NCBI RefSeq assembly: GCF_900168295.1
Contig: NZ_FVZL01000001.1
Coordinates: 520,134-584,133 of the forward strand
DNA: 64,000 bases
From: Arthrobacter sp. P2b
GTDB taxonomy: Bacteria; Actinomycetota; Actinomycetes; Actinomycetales; Micrococcaceae
Direction: 5' to 3'
Part shown: one piece after another, positions 48,071-58,054 of the stretch
Layout: every line of letters starts with the position of its first letter
Position numbering within the stretch: position 1 is the stretch's first letter
The notes under the pieces: model-generated
Told to the model about the DNA's origin: nothing
Databases searched by the model: none
Seen by the model: only the letters and a program-made list of their open reading frames with translations
Made by a program: the position numbers and the translations under genes

Positions 48071-49640
48071 TGCTGATGAATGATTCCAGTTCGGCCGCGA
48101 GGCCTTCCCGCACCATCACCACGGCACGGGTACCTGCCTCAACGTGGTCCACGCTGATGATCTCGGCGTCCGACTCGTGGAGCTTGCTGATCAGGTCACC
48201 GCGGTTGTACGGAATGAGCAGTTCCAGCTTGACGCTGGGCCGCGGGATGGCGTCGCTGATCGCTTTCAGCAGCTCTGCGATTCCTTCACCGGTGCGCGCC
48301 GACACCACCACGTGGCGCGGTTCGCGCTGCTTCAGCCGTTCCACTACGAAGGGATCCGCGGCATCGGCCTTGTTCAGGACGATGATTTCGGGAACCTTGC
48401 GGGCATCCACTTCGCTGAAGACCTTGCGGACTGCGGCGATCTGCCCTTCCGGGTCCGGGTGCGACACGTCCACCACGTGCAGGATCAGGTCAGCGTCCGC
48501 AACCTCCTCCAGGGTGGAGCGGAATGCCTCCACGAGCTGGGTGGGCAGCGACCGGACAAAACCCACGGTGTCGGCCAGGGTGTACCCCAGGCCGTCCGCC
48601 GTCTCAGCCTTGCGGACTGTGGGGTCCAGCGTGGCGAACAGGGCGTTCTCCACCAGGACGCCGGCGTCCGTCAGCCGGTTGAGCAGCGAGGACTTTCCGG
48701 CGTTTGTGTACCCGGCGATGGCCACGGACGGGACGGCATTACGACGGCGGTTGGCGCGTTTGGTTTCGCGGGCAGGCTTCATCGCGGCGATCTCGCGCCG
48801 CAGCTTGGCCATGCGCGTGCGGATCCGCCGGCGGTCCAGTTCGATCTTCGTTTCACCGGGACCGCGGGAACCCATACCTGCCGCTGCGCCGCCCACCTGG
48901 CCACCTGCCTGGCGGGACATGGACTCGCCCCAGCCGCGGAGGCGGGGAAGCAGGTATTCGAGCTGGGCAAGCTCAACCTGCGCCTTGCCTTCGCGGCTCT
49001 TGGCGTGCTGGGCGAAGATGTCCAGGATCAGTGCCGTGCGGTCGATGACCTTGACCTTGACGATGTCTTCAAGCCCGCGCCGCTGGGACGGGGCAAGCTC
49101 GGCGTCCACCACCACGGTGTCCGCACCGGTGGACATCACGATGTCCTTGAGTTCCAGGGCTTTTCCGGAGCCCAGGAACGTTCCGGGGTCCGGCTTGGCC
49201 CGGCGCTGCACGAGGCCGTCCAGGACCTCGGAGCCCGCCGTTTCCGCGAGGGCTGCAAGCTCCCGCAGGGAGTTCTCGGCGTCGGCGAGGGTTCCGTCGG
49301 ACCAGAGCCCGGCGAGGACGACGCGCTCAAGGCGGAGCTGGCGGTACTCGACCTCGGTGACGTCTTCGAGTTCGGTGGAAAGACCTGCCGTGCGGCGCAG
49401 TGCGCGGCGTTCCTCGAGGTCCTGCTGGTCGCCGTCGAACGTGGTGTGTTCTTCATCCAGGCGGGAAATGGCCTGGGCCTTGCCCAGCACCTTCCCGTCT
49501 CCGCGTTCGTCGGTGCGGGGCGTGCTGAGGTTTTTGGCCGGTACGTCCTTGGAGAGAATCCGGTCGATAACAGCCTGGATTTCCTCAGGACTCATGTCCT
49601 GGGCGGCTGAATCGGATCCGGTGTTGGGCTGGCTGGTCAT
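48063..49640 (-). CDS. hflX: GTPase HflX
   Basis: Ribosome-associated GTPase that splits stalled ribosomes under stress. It has 525 residues. The HflX N-terminal domain includes LSTELEDVTEVEYRQLRLERVVLAGL and a glycine-rich segment RQAGGQVGGAAAGMGSRGPGETKIELDRRR. GTPase motifs: GYTNAGKSSLLN (G1), DTVGFVRSLP (G3) and NKAD (G4). ATG 49640 has Shine-Dalgarno AAAGGAGACC. ATG 49730, in frame with AGGAG six bases upstream, would add 30 residues. A TATTCT that could be a -10 lies between the two, which favours 49640. Confidence 0.94.
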   Translation of the reverse strand: MTSQPNTGSDSAAQDMSPEEIQAVIDRILSKDVPAKNLSTPRTDERGDGKVLGKAQAISRLDEEHTTFDGDQQDLEERRALRRTAGLSTELEDVTEVEYRQLRLERVVLAGLWSDGTLADAENSLRELAALAETAGSEVLDGLVQRRAKPDPGTFLGSGKALELKDIVMSTGADTVVVDAELAPSQRRGLEDIVKVKVIDRTALILDIFAQHAKSREGKAQVELAQLEYLLPRLRGWGESMSRQAGGQVGGAAAGMGSRGPGETKIELDRRRIRTRMAKLRREIAAMKPARETKRANRRRNAVPSVAIAGYTNAGKSSLLNRLTDAGVLVENALFATLDPTVRKAETADGLGYTLADTVGFVRSLPTQLVEAFRSTLEEVADADLILHVVDVSHPDPEGQIAAVRKVFSEVDARKVPEIIVLNKADAADPFVVERLKQREPRHVVVSARTGEGIAELLKAISDAIPRPSVKLELLIPYNRGDLISKLHESDAEIISVDHVEAGTRAVVMVREGLAAELESFISND

Positions 49641-50085
49641 GGTCTCCTTTGAAGGTTCGGCATTTCCAGAATAGTGCCGATTGCTGGTCTGTGGGGAAGT
49701 ATTCGCGCTGGGCTGACGGCCTGCGGTCATGCGGTTCTCCTGGGAAGTTTTGCGCCGGCGGCCGGGAAGGGGCGGCGGCGGACGTGCCGCACCAAGTACG
49801 GGCGGCGGAACGGAACGGGCCGGAAAAACGGCGAGAGGACCAGCGGAAAGCTGACTTTCGAGTGTTGTCCGGCTGCCGGAGCAAACGGGGATGCGTCTGG
49901 TCCGGTGCACAAGCGGAAGGAATAACCTGCATCGCTGCGGGACAGGCTGTCGCGGAAGGACAGGCTTCGGGACGGGCTTTGCCCGTGCCGGCTACTCGAA
50001 GATCAGGAACATGCCTCCCAGATTAGCAGAGCGTGGTTGGGGGCAGTTTCCCATTACGCTGCAAGGGGAACTACTCTGGCCAGTT
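49641..50085. promoter_or_regulatory. Divergent intergenic region hflX / methyltransferase
   Basis: A gap of 445 bases holding the promoters of both genes. It includes an alternative in-frame hflX start (49730) and an alternative methyltransferase ATG (50011). A -10-like TACTCT (50072-50077) lies 8 bases before the ATG at 50086, so the methyltransferase message may be leaderless. I see no other gene. Confidence 0.45.
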
Positions 50086-50709
50086 ATGGAGTCCGCACAC
50101 TATTTCAGCGCATCGCCCGCCGGCCCCTTTACCCGCAAGCCCCTCACTGTTGAACTGGCCGGTGAAACGCGCAGGCTGCAGACTTCCAGCGGCATCTTCA
50201 GCCCGGACGGGATCGACAAGGGAACGGCCATCCTCCTGGCCGAAGTTCCGGCGCCAGCCCCCACGGGCAACCTGCTGGACATTGGCTGCGGCTGGGGCCC
50301 GATCGCCCTCACCATGGCCCTGCGGGCACCGCACGCCCAGGTCTATGCCGTGGACGTCAATGAGCGGTGCATCGCGCTGACCAACGAAAACGCCGCTGCG
50401 CTGGGCCTGTCCAACGTTGTTGCCAGCACGCCGGAGGCAGTGGACCCGGACGTACGCTTCGACACCATCTGGTCGAATCCCCCCATCAGGATCGGCAAGG
50501 ATGAGCTGCACAGTCTGCTGACCCTGTGGCTGCCACGGCTGGCGCCCGGCGGTACCGCCTGGCTGGTGGTGCAGAAGAACCTGGGATCGGATTCCCTTCA
50601 GCGGTGGCTGGCGGCCGAACTCGGCAGCACCTTCACCGTGACCCGGGAATCAACGTCAAAGTCCTTCCGGATCCTGAAGGTCAGGAAAGCGTCCCGGTTG
50701 CCACAATAA
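50086..50709 (+). CDS. RsmC-like class I SAM methyltransferase
   Basis: A 207-residue Rossmann methyltransferase. Motif I is LLDIGCGWGPIALTMA, the acidic loop YAVDVNERC, and the catalytic motif SNPPIRIGK, the NPP pattern of N2-guanine or N6-adenine methylases. The opening HYFSASPAGP and GIFSPDGIDKGTAILLAE match single-domain RsmC relatives, which methylate 16S rRNA guanine; target not provable here. ATG 50086 (MESAHYFS) fits homology. The last 29 bases overlap the end of dapF on the other strand. Confidence 0.85.
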   Translation: MESAHYFSASPAGPFTRKPLTVELAGETRRLQTSSGIFSPDGIDKGTAILLAEVPAPAPTGNLLDIGCGWGPIALTMALRAPHAQVYAVDVNERCIALTNENAAALGLSNVVASTPEAVDPDVRFDTIWSNPPIRIGKDELHSLLTLWLPRLAPGGTAWLVVQKNLGSDSLQRWLAAELGSTFTVTRESTSKSFRILKVRKASRLPQ

Positions 50710-51625
50710 CGGCCGGGCCGCTGAGCTCGACATGCTCGTGCCCTCCGGGGCCGGCGAAGAACTTGACGCCCACCACTCCTCCGGGGACATGGACCCGCCA
50801 GGTGTCAGGTGCTTCCGCGCCGGCCCAGTGCCGGATGGCGACGGCGGCGGCGCAGGCCCCGGTACCGCAGGACTGGGTCTCCCCCACACCGCGTTCGTGG
50901 ACCCTCATGGTGACGGACCCGACGCCGTCGTGGACCAGTGGTTCGGACGGAACAACGAACTCCACGTTGGTCCCGTTGGCGGGAACGGGCTCGACGCTCG
51001 GCGGAGTGAACAGCCGGGTTCCCGCCAGTTCCGACAACTCGGCAAGGGCAACCACCGTGTGCGGATTGCCCATGCTGACGGACAGTGCCGGGCGCGGAAC
51101 TTCCAGGCCGTCGGCGGTCACCAGGGAATCCATGGCCTTGGCAGTGGCCTCACCGGGAAAGATGAATTCCCAGGGACCCATGTCCACCGCGTAGTCATCG
51201 CCGGTACGGACCACCGTCTTGGCCCCGCCCCGGGTGCCGATGGTGAGGGCACCGCCGTCGGGAAGGTCGATGAGGCCCTCCGAGCGGAGGAAGTGGACGA
51301 AAACGCGGACGCCGTTGCCGCACATCTCCGAGAGTGAGCCATCGCCGTTCCGGTAGTCCATGAACCACTCTGCCTCGGGGGTGCCGGCCAGCAGTTCACG
51401 CCCCTCGGGGAGGAACCGCGAGGGCACGGCCCGGATGAGGCCGTCGCCGCCTATGCCGCGGTGCCGGTCGCACAGCGCCGCAACCTGGTCGGCCGTGATG
51501 GTGTGGGCACCCTCGGGATCGGCTACCAGGACAAAATCGTTGCCCGTGCCGTGCCCCTTTGAGAAGCGGAGTCCGCCCAGCGTGCGGAAAGCGGGCGCGG
51601 TGGTCTCTGCCAGGGTTGCATCCAT
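50681..51625 (-). CDS. dapF: Diaminopimelate epimerase
   Basis: Converts LL- to meso-diaminopimelate for lysine (and, in some lineages, cell wall). It has 314 residues. The two-Cys active site is Cys102 (EMCGNGVR) and the Cys in ETQSCGTGACA. Substrate-binding motifs KGHGTGNDFV and FMDYRNGDGS are present. Arthrobacter peptidoglycan usually has lysine, so meso-DAP is here a lysine precursor. It converges with the methyltransferase gene. Confidence 0.96.
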   Translation of the reverse strand: MDATLAETTAPAFRTLGGLRFSKGHGTGNDFVLVADPEGAHTITADQVAALCDRHRGIGGDGLIRAVPSRFLPEGRELLAGTPEAEWFMDYRNGDGSLSEMCGNGVRVFVHFLRSEGLIDLPDGGALTIGTRGGAKTVVRTGDDYAVDMGPWEFIFPGEATAKAMDSLVTADGLEVPRPALSVSMGNPHTVVALAELSELAGTRLFTPPSVEPVPANGTNVEFVVPSEPLVHDGVGSVTMRVHERGVGETQSCGTGACAAAVAIRHWAGAEAPDTWRVHVPGGVVGVKFFAGPGGHEHVELSGPAVIVATGTLS

Positions 51626-51667
51626 GGATCCAAGGGTACCGGCCGTGCCCGGCGGGCTGGAAACCGG

Positions 51668-52564
51668 CTACCGGGAGAGCGCCGCGGCCCGGACAAGCAA
51701 CTGCGGGTCCTGCCAGTCCAGCCAACTGATCCGGGGGTCGGCACGGAACCAGGTGAGCTGGCGGCGTGCGAACTGGCGGGTGGCAACGATGGTGTCTTCG
51801 GCTGCCTCCGCTTGGGTCGCTGTACCGTCGATCACCTGCAGGAACTGGGAGTAGCCGAGCGCCCGGGGTGCTGTTTTTCCTTCGCGCAGCCCTTGTGCGT
51901 CGAGTCGCCGCACCTCGGCCAGCAAACCGTTGTCCACCATCGCATGGACCCGCAGCGCCAGACGCTCCCGGAGTGCCTCGCGGTCCACAGCGAGGCCGAT
52001 TTGCACGGCAGGCTGGACGTACTCCCGCTGCGGCATGAAGGAGCTGAAGGGACGGCCGGTCAGTTCATAAACCTCCAGGGCCCGGATGATCCGCCTGTCA
52101 TCGGACAGCCGGCCGGCCGAGACCGGGTCCACTGCATGGAGCCGGGCGAGGAGAGCGGACGTACCCTGGGCAGCGAGGTCTGCCTCCAGCCGCTGGCGCA
52201 GCTGCGGGTCAGTCCCCGGGAATTCCAGGACATCAAGTGCGGCCCGCACGTAGAGACCCGACCCGCCCACCAGGATGGCCCGCTTTCCCCGGGCGTGGAT
52301 TTCGCCGATGAGCTGCCGCGCCTGTTGTTGGAAATCGGAGACGCTCGCTTCCTGCGTGACGTCCAGGATGTCCAGGAGATGGTGCGGTACTCCCCTGCGT
52401 TCGGCCTGGGTGATCTTCGCGGTGCCGATGTCCATGCCGCGGTAGAACTGCATGGCGTCGGCATTGACCACTTCGCCGTCCAGCTCAAGGGCAAGGCTGA
52501 CGGCCAGGTCAGACTTTCCGGAACCGGTGGGGCCAACGACGGCGATGACTGGCGGGGTGCCCAC
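51668..52564 (-). CDS. miaA: tRNA dimethylallyltransferase
   Basis: Adds the isopentenyl group to A37 of tRNAs reading UNN codons. It has 298 residues. The P-loop is GPTGSGKSD (11-19), followed by [15 protein letters not shown] and [32 protein letters not shown] and the C-terminal [13 protein letters not shown] are standard. The start is GTG at 52564, 3 bases past the miaB stop. It hands its product to miaB, the gene before it. Confidence 0.96.
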   Translation of the reverse strand: MGTPPVIAVVGPTGSGKSDLAVSLALELDGEVVNADAMQFYRGMDIGTAKITQAERRGVPHHLLDILDVTQEASVSDFQQQARQLIGEIHARGKRAILVGGSGLYVRAALDVLEFPGTDPQLRQRLEADLAAQGTSALLARLHAVDPVSAGRLSDDRRIIRALEVYELTGRPFSSFMPQREYVQPAVQIGLAVDREALRERLALRVHAMVDNGLLAEVRRLDAQGLREGKTAPRALGYSQFLQVIDGTATQAEAAEDTIVATRQFARRQLTWFRADPRISWLDWQDPQLLVRAAALSR

Positions 52565-52567
52565 CGG

Positions 52568-54127
52568 TCAGCGGGTGCGCAGCGGCAGCGACGGCATGCC
52601 AAGGGAGACTCCCGTGCGGCCGGCACCGGAGCCGGGTGCAGGCGCGCCGCAGGAATCCGCCTGGGACCTGTCCCAGGCGTCGCCAGCTCGTGACCGGCGG
52701 AGGCTGTAGTCCCCGATGGTGGGGTCGGCCACGAGGTGGAAGGCGGCAGTCTCGGTGATGGTGACTGTCACGAGGTCCCCGGGGCGCGGGGCCGGCGCGC
52801 CGTCAGGCACGGAAAAGTGCACCAGCCGCTGGTCCTGGGACCGGCCGGACAACCGGTGGGTTTCCCCCGCCTTCCGTCCGGACTGCGCGGTGACCATGAC
52901 TTCCACGCGGCGGCCCAGCTGCTTCCGGTTTTCTTCCGCGGCGATCCGGTCCTGCAGGCCGGTGAGCCGTTCGAAGCGTTCCTGGACTACTGCCTTGGGC
53001 AGCTGGTCCGGCAGGTCTGCGGCGGGCGTACCCGGACGCTTGGAGTACTGGAACGTGAATGCCGTGGCGAAACGGGACTTCTCCACCACGTCCAGGGTGG
53101 CCTGGAAGTCTTCCTCGGTTTCCCCGGGGAAGCCCACAATGATGTCCGTTGAGATGGCGGCGTGCGGGATTTTTTCGCGGACCTTGTCCAGGATGCCCAG
53201 GAATTTCGTTGACCGGTAGGAGCGCTTCATGGCGCGCAGGATGCCGTCAGAGCCGGACTGCAGCGGCATGTGCAGCTGCGGCATGACATTTGGGGTTTCT
53301 GCCATGGCGTCGATGACGTCGTCAGTGAAGGCTGCGGGGTGCGGGCTGGTGAACCGCACGCGTTCCAGGCCTTCGATATCGCCGCAAGCCCGCAGGAGCT
53401 TGGAAAAGGCCTGCCGGTCACCGAACTCCACACCGTAGGAGTTGACGTTCTGGCCCAGGAGGGTGACCTCGATAGCGCCGTCGTCCACGAGGGCCTGGAT
53501 TTCGGCAAGGATGTCGCCGGGGCGCCGGTCCTTCTCCTTGCCCCGGAGAGCGGGCACGATGCAGAACGTACAGGTGTTGTTGCAGCCCACCGAAATGGAC
53601 ACCCAGCCCGAGTAGACGGAGTCCCGCTTGGTGGGAAGCGTGGACGGGAAAACGTCCAGGGATTCCAGGATTTCCAGCTGGGCCTCGTTGTTGTGCCGGG
53701 CACGGTCCAGCAGGGCAGGCAAGGCGCCCACGTTGTGGGTGCCGAAGACGGCGTCCACCCAGGGCGCCTTTTTGAGGATGGTTTCGCGGTCCTTCTGGGC
53801 AAGGCATCCGCCCACCGCGATCTGCATTCCGGGGTTGGCCGCCTTCACGGGTGCCAGGATGCCCAGGTTGCCGTAGAGCTTGTTGTCGGCGTTTTCACGC
53901 ACTGCACAGGTGTTGAACACCACAACATCCGCCTGCTCGCCGTCGGCGGGAATGTAGCCGGCGTCCTCGAGCATTCCGGCCATGCGCTCAGAGTCGTGCA
54001 CGTTCATCTGGCAGCCGAACGTCCGCACCTGGTACGTGCGCGGCTTATGTCCGCCGGACAGCACAGCGGGTGCGCTCTCTTCGGAGGAGTTGGCGCCGGA
54101 AAGGGGGGAAGGAATGGTCAAACTCAC
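52568..54127 (-). CDS. miaB: tRNA-2-methylthio-N6-dimethylallyladenosine synthase
   Basis: Radical SAM methylthiotransferase acting on i6A37. It has 519 residues. The UPF0004 domain supplies three Cys ([26 protein letters not shown]); the radical SAM domain has [13 protein letters not shown] domain (about 400-470) binds RNA. The last 50 residues are a variable Ser/Gly/Pro tail. It lies next to recX, the usual actinobacterial order recA-recX-miaB-miaA-dapF. Confidence 0.96.
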   Translation of the reverse strand: MSLTIPSPLSGANSSEESAPAVLSGGHKPRTYQVRTFGCQMNVHDSERMAGMLEDAGYIPADGEQADVVVFNTCAVRENADNKLYGNLGILAPVKAANPGMQIAVGGCLAQKDRETILKKAPWVDAVFGTHNVGALPALLDRARHNNEAQLEILESLDVFPSTLPTKRDSVYSGWVSISVGCNNTCTFCIVPALRGKEKDRRPGDILAEIQALVDDGAIEVTLLGQNVNSYGVEFGDRQAFSKLLRACGDIEGLERVRFTSPHPAAFTDDVIDAMAETPNVMPQLHMPLQSGSDGILRAMKRSYRSTKFLGILDKVREKIPHAAISTDIIVGFPGETEEDFQATLDVVEKSRFATAFTFQYSKRPGTPAADLPDQLPKAVVQERFERLTGLQDRIAAEENRKQLGRRVEVMVTAQSGRKAGETHRLSGRSQDQRLVHFSVPDGAPAPRPGDLVTVTITETAAFHLVADPTIGDYSLRRSRAGDAWDRSQADSCGAPAPGSGAGRTGVSLGMPSLPLRTR

Positions 54128-54130
54128 CTG

Positions 54131-54781
54131 TTAAGGGTACCGGCTTCCCGGCTGGTCATTGTCGGGAGCGGCGTGCGAATCGAGGACCTCGCCGACGATC
54201 CGGAATGCCTGGGATGGCTGGTAGCCCTTGCGCGCAAGCATGGACGCCAGGCGCCGGGTTGCTTTGTCCCGCTCAGCCCGGTCGCCGAGGTCCGTTCCCG
54301 GACGGATCTTCCGTTCCACCAGGGTCCGCGCCGAAGCTTCCTCGTCGGCGTCAGAGAGCTGCTCCAGCGCTGCGCTGGCAGTCTCCTGGTCGATGCCCTT
54401 CTCAGCGAGTTCACGCCGGAGCGCGCCCTTTGCCAGCTTCCGGGACTGGGAGCGACTGCGAACCCACATGTCGGCGAATTCGGCGTCATCAACCAGCCGG
54501 ACTTCCTCGAACTTGTCCAGCACCGCCTCGGCGACGTCTTCCGGGATGTTCCGTTCGGCGAGTTTGCGTGCCAGCTGCAGCCGGCTCTTGGCAGAAGCAG
54601 TCAGCTGGCGGTAGACGATGGCCTGCGCAACCGACACCGGATCGGGCTCGGCATCGCCAAACCCCGGAGCCTCAGGATCCTCGAACCCGCCCGCCACCCC
54701 TTCATCAGGGGTGGCCCGGCGGGCGCCGCGTGGGCGGCCTCCGGCACTCCGGGGCCGCCGCTCCCGTTCACTTCCCGTCAA
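54131..54781 (-). CDS. recX: Regulatory protein RecX
   Basis: Binds RecA filaments and limits their growth. It has 216 residues: a polar, disordered N-terminus (1-48), then helical repeats with VRLVDDAEFADMWVRSRS and GALRRELAEKGID, the RecX signature. It follows recA by 3 bases and should be cotranscribed, so it is SOS-induced with it. Confidence 0.94.
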   Translation of the reverse strand: MTGSERERRPRSAGGRPRGARRATPDEGVAGGFEDPEAPGFGDAEPDPVSVAQAIVYRQLTASAKSRLQLARKLAERNIPEDVAEAVLDKFEEVRLVDDAEFADMWVRSRSQSRKLAKGALRRELAEKGIDQETASAALEQLSDADEEASARTLVERKIRPGTDLGDRAERDKATRRLASMLARKGYQPSQAFRIVGEVLDSHAAPDNDQPGSRYP

Positions 54782-54784
54782 CTG

Positions 54785-55840
54785 CTAGAACCCGTCGACG
54801 GCCTTCAGCTTGGGCGAGTCCTTGGATTCGGGCTCCGCCGGCTTCACGCCGACACCAAGCTTTTCCTTGATCAGGCGCTCGAGTTCGGCTGCCAGCTCCG
54901 GGTTGTCGCGGAGGAACCGCCGCGAGTTCTCCATGCCCTGGCCGAGCTGGTCGCCATCGTAGGTGAACCACGAGCCGGACTTCTTGATGATGCCGTGCTC
55001 AACACCCATGTCGATGATGCCGCCCTCACGGGAAATGCCCTGGCCATAGATGATGTCGAACTCGGCCACCTTGAAGGGCGGGGCCATCTTGTTCTTGACG
55101 ATCTTCGCCTTGGTCCGGTTGCCGACGGAATCGGCACCTTCCTTCAGGGTCTGGATACGGCGTACGTCGATGCGGATTGAAGCGTAGAACTTCAGGGCCT
55201 TACCGCCGGTGGTGGTTTCAGGTGAGCCGAAGAAAACACCGATCTTTTCGCGGAGCTGGTTGATGAAGATGGCGGTGGTCTTGGTCTGGCTCAGGCGGCC
55301 GGTGATCTTACGCAGGGCCTGGCTCATGAGGCGTGCCTGGAGGCCCACGTGGCTGTCGCCCATGTCGCCTTCGATTTCGGCGCGGGGCACCAGGGCTGCG
55401 ACGGAGTCAATGACGATGACGTCCAGGGAGCCGGAGCCGACCAGCATGTCCATGATCTCCAGGGCCTGTTCACCGGTATCCGGCTGTGAGACGAGGAGGG
55501 CATCCGTGTCCACGCCCAGCTTGGCGGCGTACTCCGGGTCCAGGGCGTGCTCGGCATCGATGAACGCCGCGATACCGCCCTGGCGCTGGGCGTTTGCCAC
55601 CGCGTGCAGGGCAACGGTGGTCTTACCGGAGGATTCCGGTCCGTAGATCTCCACGACGCGGCCGCGGGGCAGGCCGCCAATTCCCAGGGCGACATCCAAT
55701 GCGATGGAACCGGTGGGGATGACTTCGATCGGGGCACGGACTTCATCGCCCAGGCGCATGACCGAGCCCTTGCCGAACTGCTTGTCAATCTGGGCAAGTG
55801 CTGCTTCCAGCGCTTTTGCACGATCCGGGGCTGCCGCCAT
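54785..55840 (-). CDS. recA: Recombinase RecA
   Basis: Strand-exchange ATPase and co-protease for LexA. It has 351 residues. Walker A is GPESSGKT, the L2 loop lies around [22 protein letters not shown], and the C-terminal domain includes [14 protein letters not shown]. No intein is present. ATG 55840 ([15 protein letters not shown]) is chosen because GAGG lies eight bases upstream; GTG 55849 would add 3 residues. A LexA box lies 140 bases upstream. Confidence 0.98.
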   Translation of the reverse strand: MAAAPDRAKALEAALAQIDKQFGKGSVMRLGDEVRAPIEVIPTGSIALDVALGIGGLPRGRVVEIYGPESSGKTTVALHAVANAQRQGGIAAFIDAEHALDPEYAAKLGVDTDALLVSQPDTGEQALEIMDMLVGSGSLDVIVIDSVAALVPRAEIEGDMGDSHVGLQARLMSQALRKITGRLSQTKTTAIFINQLREKIGVFFGSPETTTGGKALKFYASIRIDVRRIQTLKEGADSVGNRTKAKIVKNKMAPPFKVAEFDIIYGQGISREGGIIDMGVEHGIIKKSGSWFTYDGDQLGQGMENSRRFLRDNPELAAELERLIKEKLGVGVKPAEPESKDSPKLKAVDGF

Positions 55841-55967
55841 GGTTGACACCTCTAATGCTTTCTCGATGGTGGCCTCAGCGGCCGTTTATTGGTCATCTCT
55901 GACGCTAAGGGGACCCACTGACATTCTTGCCGGATGACGACGGCTATGTGGATAACCCGTTATGGAA

Positions 55968-55997
55968 AGCATAGCTTTATCCGAACAGGTATTCGAA
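55968..55997 (-). promoter_or_regulatory. recA promoter with SOS (LexA) box
   Basis: CCGAACAGGTATTCGA (55981-55996) matches the LexA consensus at all but two of the twelve fixed positions. On the minus strand it contains a -35-like TTCGAA, followed by 18 bases and the -10 TATGCT (55973-55968). The operator thus overlaps the promoter, with a leader of about 120 bases before recA. Confidence 0.75.
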
Positions 55998-56050
55998 CAG
56001 CGGCGCGGCGTGTCAGGGAAATACCGGTGACGGACAACCGGCAGGGACTG

Positions 56051-56275
56051 CTAGTCCCGAAGGGTTTTGATGTCGCGTCCCAGCCGCCGTTCCGCAGGAA
56101 CATCCTGGACATCGCAGACGGCGAGCCACACCTTGCGCGGTTCCACACCGGCGGCCAGTGCCTGGTCTGCAGTCCGGCTGCCTACGCCGGCGAGGACCAG
56201 GGTGCTGCTCAGCACGCGGGAGTACCCTGCACCGAATTCGTCATCCATGAGCCGCCAGTAGTCGCTGATTCGCAT
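56051..56275 (-). CDS. DUF3046 family protein
   Basis: A 74-residue protein of unknown function, typical of actinobacteria upstream of recA. The family pattern is visible: MRISDYWRLMDDEFGAGYS, SRTADQALAAGVEPRKVW and the C-terminal DVPAERR. Short and soluble, with no membrane helix. It starts 41 bases from the divergent marR gene and its 3' end lies about 55 bases before the recA LexA box. Confidence 0.88.
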   Translation of the reverse strand: MRISDYWRLMDDEFGAGYSRVLSSTLVLAGVGSRTADQALAAGVEPRKVWLAVCDVQDVPAERRLGRDIKTLRD

Positions 56276-56316
56276 CCGAAAATTCTCTCACGCTCCGGGA
56301 CCCTAGAATTGTTGCC

Positions 56317-56844
56317 ATGAGCAACTCCCCCGATGCACTGCCGGACAGCCGCCCGGACGAAGCGACAGTCGATGCTGCGCTGCAGAACGTCGAACACCAG
56401 ATCAGCCTGTTCTGGCGCCGGACGCGTGCCATCTCCAACCAGCTGTCCCGCCAGGTCCACCCGGACATGGAGCCGGCAGCCTACGGCCTGCTGACCGTCA
56501 TCCGGCGCGAGGGCCCCATCCGCCTCACCGACCTTGCCATGAACATCGGTGTGGGCAAGCCGTCCATCAGCCGCCAGATCGCATTCCTCGAAAGCATCGG
56601 GCTGGTGTCCAAAGAGGCAGACCCGCTGGACGGCCGGGCGCAGTCGATCCGGCTCACGCCCAAGGGCGAGGAGAAGATGCACCAGGTTCAGGATGCCCGG
56701 CGGCAGGTTTTCCGTGAGCGCCTGGGCGAATGGCCGGTGCAGGACCTGGAAGAACTGGCGCGCTACATGGCGATGCTGAACTCCACTTACGAGCGGGACG
56801 GGTTCCCCAAGGACGCGCCCGCATCAGCTGCAGGGCGGGACTGA
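56317..56844 (+). CDS. MarR-family transcriptional regulator
   Basis: A 175-residue winged-helix dimeric regulator. The HTH is about 66-105 (IRLTDLAMNIGVGKPSISRQIAFLESIGLVSKE) and the wing DPLDGRAQSIRLTPKGEEKM. N- and C-terminal helices for dimerisation flank it. Such proteins often answer phenolic ligands or oxidants; no target gene is obvious. It is divergent from the DUF3046 gene with only 41 bases between, so it may control that gene or itself. Confidence 0.9.
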   Translation: MSNSPDALPDSRPDEATVDAALQNVEHQISLFWRRTRAISNQLSRQVHPDMEPAAYGLLTVIRREGPIRLTDLAMNIGVGKPSISRQIAFLESIGLVSKEADPLDGRAQSIRLTPKGEEKMHQVQDARRQVFRERLGEWPVQDLEELARYMAMLNSTYERDGFPKDAPASAAGRD

Positions 56845-56872
56845 CGAACCGGTCCTGTGCCGGACAGGAACG

Positions 56873-56905
56873 ATGAAGCCCCTGGCCTGCGGCCAGGGGC
56901 TTCAT
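56873..56905. terminator. 15-bp hairpin between marR and clgR
   Basis: Perfect stem atgaagcccctggcc / ggccaggggcttcat with a 3-base loop, tgc. It lies between the converging marR and clgR genes and probably ends both. Confidence 0.82.
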
Positions 56906-56939
56906 GTATTCCAGGGCCCACTTCGGGTGGGGGCTGCCC

Positions 56940-57299
56940 TTAGCGGGCGCCGGAGAGAAGACCGGTGGAAAGTTCGTCGTTGAGCTCGTTGTTAAGGTCG
57001 CTTTCAAGGTCACGGCCGTAACGCTGGGAGAATTCCTGGGGAACGGTGTCCGGAACGGCAACGCCTTCGGCTACTGCCACACGGTCGCTGACCTCGCGGA
57101 GCATGCTGGACAACGGAACATCCAGGGCCGAGCAGATCGAGGACAAAAGCTCGGATGACGCTTCCTTCTGGCCGCGCTCCACTTCACTGAGGTATCCCAG
57201 GGAGACACGGGCGCTGTGCGAAACTTCACGGAGCGTGCGCCCCTGACGCTGGCGGACATCGCGCAGGACATCACCAATTTCGTGACGAAGTACAACCAT
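56940..57299 (-). CDS. clgR: ClgR-like XRE-family regulator
   Basis: A 119-residue regulator with an XRE HTH (about 13-67: [30 protein letters not shown]). Its size and place between pgsA/cinA and recA match ClgR, the actinobacterial activator of clpP and clpC protease genes and other stress genes. The tail is acidic and polar ([14 protein letters not shown]). ATG 57299 has a good Shine-Dalgarno (AAGGAG); a longer version is less likely. The orthology rests on order and domain, not on a search. Confidence 0.85.
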   Translation of the reverse strand: MVVLRHEIGDVLRDVRQRQGRTLREVSHSARVSLGYLSEVERGQKEASSELLSSICSALDVPLSSMLREVSDRVAVAEGVAVPDTVPQEFSQRYGRDLESDLNNELNDELSTGLLSGAR

Positions 57300-57519
57300 C
57301 TTGCGCTCCTTCTGTTCGCTCTTGGCCTGATCGGCGAGGCCCACATCCTTCCAGCGGACAACGCCGTTTACGGATACGGGCTGCTTTACCATCTGTATCG
57401 CCTTGCTCCCTCATTGGTCAGGTCCGCCGTGGGGTGAACCGTCGTGGTGTTTTCATCCTAGGCGCCTCCGCTCTTCGGAAGCGACACAATGTAATAACTA
57501 ATCGGTACCGGCTTTTGTT

Positions 57520-57545
57520 CCCGGTAACTTTACGCCCGGTAACTT
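57520..57545. repeat. Direct repeat upstream of clgR
   Basis: The 11-mer cccggtaactt occurs at 57520-57530 and again at 57535-57545, starting 15 bases apart, with cggtaccgg nearby (57503-57511). It lies in the 275-base gap between cinA and clgR. It could be a binding site, but no partner is known. Confidence 0.4.
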
Positions 57546-57574
57546 CGCCTGGACAAGGGCAGCCGGAACCCGGG

Positions 57575-58054
57575 TCAGGACGACAGCGCTTCGAGCAGCC
57601 GTTCAAGGGCAGCGCCGCATGCCTGTCCACGGATCTCAGCCCGGTTGCCGTCAAAAACATACTCGAAGGCTGACGTGCCGGCGACCGTGGCGATACCGAT
57701 GTACACAGTGCCCACCGGCTTCCCATCGTGACCTTCCGGACCGGCTACCCCGGTTGTGGAAAGACCAACATCGGCGCCCAGCACCGTGCGGGCTCCGGCC
57801 GCCATGGCGCCTGCAACGTCCCCGTCCACGGACCCAACACTGGCCAGCAGGGCCGACGGGACGTTCAGGACTGATTGCTTGACGGAATTCTGGTAGGCGA
57901 CGACGCCGCCCTGGAGCATGCCGGAAGCCCCGGGGGTATCGGCCAGGACGGCCGACACCATGCCCGCGGTCAGCGACTCGGCAGTGCCTACGGTACGCCC
58001 GGATTCAAGGGCCTGCCGCACTGCCTGTTGGGCGAGGTGGTGAAGGTTCGTCAT
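57575..58054 (-). CDS. CinA C-terminal domain / NMN deamidase
   Basis: A 159-residue protein equal to the C-terminal part of CinA (PncC), an amidase that recycles nicotinamide mononucleotide. Pattern: GTAESLTAGMVSAVLADTPGASGMLQGGVVAYQNSVK, then TTGVAGPEGHDGKPVGTVYIG. The N-terminal CinA domain is absent, as in many bacteria. It overlaps pgsA by 4 bases, the common actinobacterial pair. Confidence 0.92.
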   Translation of the reverse strand: MTNLHHLAQQAVRQALESGRTVGTAESLTAGMVSAVLADTPGASGMLQGGVVAYQNSVKQSVLNVPSALLASVGSVDGDVAGAMAAGARTVLGADVGLSTTGVAGPEGHDGKPVGTVYIGIATVAGTSAFEYVFDGNRAEIRGQACGAALERLLEALSS

